Shown here in pieces: positions 34,450-35,335 of a DNA stretch of 35,335 nt. A model generated the notes under the pieces. That model saw nothing but the letters and a program-made list of their open reading frames with translations. It did not search any database and was not told the origin of the DNA. Origin of the DNA: Clostridia bacterium. Lineage in GTDB: Bacteria > Bacillota > Clostridia > Oscillospirales > CAG-272. A program made the position numbers and the translations under genes. The stretch lies in the NCBI GenBank assembly GCA_017961575.1, contig JAGCXA010000036.1, forward strand, positions 1 through 35,335, written 5' to 3'. How positions within the stretch are numbered: the stretch's first letter is position 1; each line of letters begins with the position of its first letter.

Positions 34450-35145
34450 ATGAAAACCGCAAACAGACTGCTTGCTTTCCTCGTCGCGGCGTGTACGCTC
34501 GCGGCGCTGATCGGCTGTTCGCTGCGCCCGAGTTCAAGCGGCGGAGGCGGAAAACCCGCCGCGCCCGAAACGACCGCCGTCGTGACGGCGCCGGCAAGCG
34601 AAGAGGATCTCGACGGACTGAACGCGCTGTTTTCCGATCTGTTCCGGACGCTGACCCGCGCGCAGACGACGGTCGAGTACGACGATCCCGCCGTCGGGAC
34701 GACCCTGACCGCGACCTCCAACCTGACGCGGGACGGGGAGACCCTGACCTACCGGGCGACGGTCGACCGGGTGAACCCCGCCGACGCCGACCGCTTCCTC
34801 ACGTCCGAGACGCAGACGCCGGTCACGGGAACGGTCGAGGAGATCCGCGCGAACTGCTCCGACCTCATCGTCTGGGATCGCGTCGCCACGGGGCTCGTCC
34901 TTTCGACCCCCGCGTTCTCGTCCGAAAACCTGACCTCCCCCGTGATCGAGGAGAGGAAAAACGAAAAAACGCTGCTCGCCTCGATCCCCGACGCCAAACT
35001 CGAAGCCTTCTTCGGGCTTCCCCTTACGAACGTGACGGGGATGCGGATCACCGTGATCTATACCGCCGCCGCCGTTTCGTCCCTGTGGCTCTCCTACACG
35101 GCGGGCGCCGCGACCGTCTCGGTCACCGTTACCTATACCTACTGA
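34450..35145 (+). CDS. Hypothetical secreted lipoprotein
   Basis: The 231-residue protein has a signal peptide with a lipobox at LIGC (Cys23), followed by a Ser/Gly/Pro/Thr-rich linker (SSSGGGGKPAAPETT) that would hold the domain away from the membrane. The mature part is beta-rich with many Thr and Val and several VTVTY-type strands near the end. I recognise no family. GGAGGG lies 8 bases before the ATG. It is the only long plus-strand gene and is divergent from the HAD operon. A longer open frame exists upstream but starts inside the HAD gene and has no signal peptide, so this start is preferred. Confidence 0.85.
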   Translation: MKTANRLLAFLVAACTLAALIGCSLRPSSSGGGGKPAAPETTAVVTAPASEEDLDGLNALFSDLFRTLTRAQTTVEYDDPAVGTTLTATSNLTRDGETLTYRATVDRVNPADADRFLTSETQTPVTGTVEEIRANCSDLIVWDRVATGLVLSTPAFSSENLTSPVIEERKNEKTLLASIPDAKLEAFFGLPLTNVTGMRITVIYTAAAVSSLWLSYTAGAATVSVTVTYTY

Positions 35146-35147
35146 GA

Positions 35148-35210
35148 GCGGGGCTTCGTCCCCGCCCGCAAGCGATCGCGCCCGGCGCTTGGCGGATTGC
35201 CGCCCGGTTT
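35148..35210 (+). terminator. Possible terminator region behind the lipoprotein gene
   Basis: A short hairpin GCGGGG/CCCCGC (35148-35165) lies 3 bases after the stop, and GGCGG/CCGCC (35191-35204) is followed by CGGTTTT. Neither has a full U-run, so the call is tentative. Confidence 0.4.
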
Positions 35211-35252
35211 TCGTGTTTGTCGTTTCGTTTCCGCTTTTTTGAAAAAAAGCCC

Positions 35253-35281
35253 TTGACAAACCGGGGCGCGTGTGATATGAT
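35253..35281 (+). promoter_or_regulatory. Promoter of tRNA-Leu
   Basis: TTGACA at 35253-35258 and TATGAT at 35276-35281 are 17 bases apart, 18 bases before the first base of the tRNA. Confidence 0.8.
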
Positions 35282-35299
35282 ATTCAAGCATTCCGAAAC

Positions 35300-35335
35300 G
35301 CGGGTTTGGCGGAATTGGCAGACGCGTAAGATTCA
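35300..35335 (+). tRNA. tRNA-Leu, 5' part (cut by window edge)
   Basis: GCGGGTTTGGCGGAATTGGC starts a long-variable-arm tRNA, with the D arm GGAATTGGCAGAC of tRNA-Leu. The anticodon stem TAAGA and loop TT are followed by CA at the edge, so the anticodon is CAA or CAG. The rest is outside the window. Confidence 0.8.

Overview
The window reads as a chromosomal piece of a GC-rich, anaerobic Bacillota (Clostridia-like) genome. The evidence is three T-box leaders, a ferredoxin-dependent 2-oxoacid oxidoreductase, lipoproteins with lipoboxes, TTGACA/TATAAT promoters, AGGAGG-type ribosome sites and an atpZ-atpI-atpBEFHAGDC operon whose c subunit looks sodium-binding. Almost every gene lies on the minus strand. 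Only a lipoprotein gene near 34.5 kb and a tRNA-Leu cut by the right edge are on the plus strand. I cannot name a species.

Layout from left to right. (1) 1-3600: a minus-strand operon with a sulfur theme: tcdA, a small Cys-rich protein, an alpha/beta hydrolase, a rhodanese/PP-loop fusion related to TtcA, and a MalY/PatB aminotransferase cut by the left edge. (2) 3640-4690: initiator tRNA-Met with strong hairpins and a partial copy of its 3' end, then a DUF308 membrane protein. (3) 4690-19590: the most interesting part, three T-box-controlled minus-strand units. (4) 19621-24062: two paralogous lipoprotein polysaccharide deacetylases and an SGNH hydrolase. (5) 24193-31913: the F-type ATP synthase operon. 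(6) 31885-34348: a HAD phosphatase, a flavin reductase, a small XRE regulator and a gene broken by one in-frame amber codon. (7) 34381-35335: the plus-strand lipoprotein and the tRNA-Leu start.

The T-box region can be read as one system. Pairing the lower part of each Stem I by hand gives specifier codons CUC (Leu, unit at 9.8 kb), GUA (Val, unit at 16.9 kb) and AUC (Ile, unit at 19.6 kb). Each leader sits in front of an operon that contains its own acyl-CoA synthetase. The Val operon also holds a complete VorDBAC-type 2-oxoacid:ferredoxin oxidoreductase and an IlvE aminotransferase. The simplest model is a salvage route that makes Val, Ile and Leu from isobutyrate, 2-methylbutyrate and isovalerate. 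The acid is activated to acyl-CoA, reductively carboxylated with reduced ferredoxin and CO2, and transaminated. Each ligase would be switched on when its own end-product tRNA is uncharged. The chemistry is known physiologically from rumen anaerobes; the T-box wiring and the odd enzyme fusions (XRE-cupin-acyl-CoA synthetase twice, sugar-isomerase-like TIM barrel-acyl-CoA synthetase once) are what deserve attention. Substrate assignments are inference.

The ATP synthase c subunit has the two-carboxylate arrangement described for a sodium-driven rotor, and the epsilon subunit is short. A sodium-coupled enzyme would suit a ferredoxin-based anaerobe, but no ion-pump genes are present in the window to confirm it.
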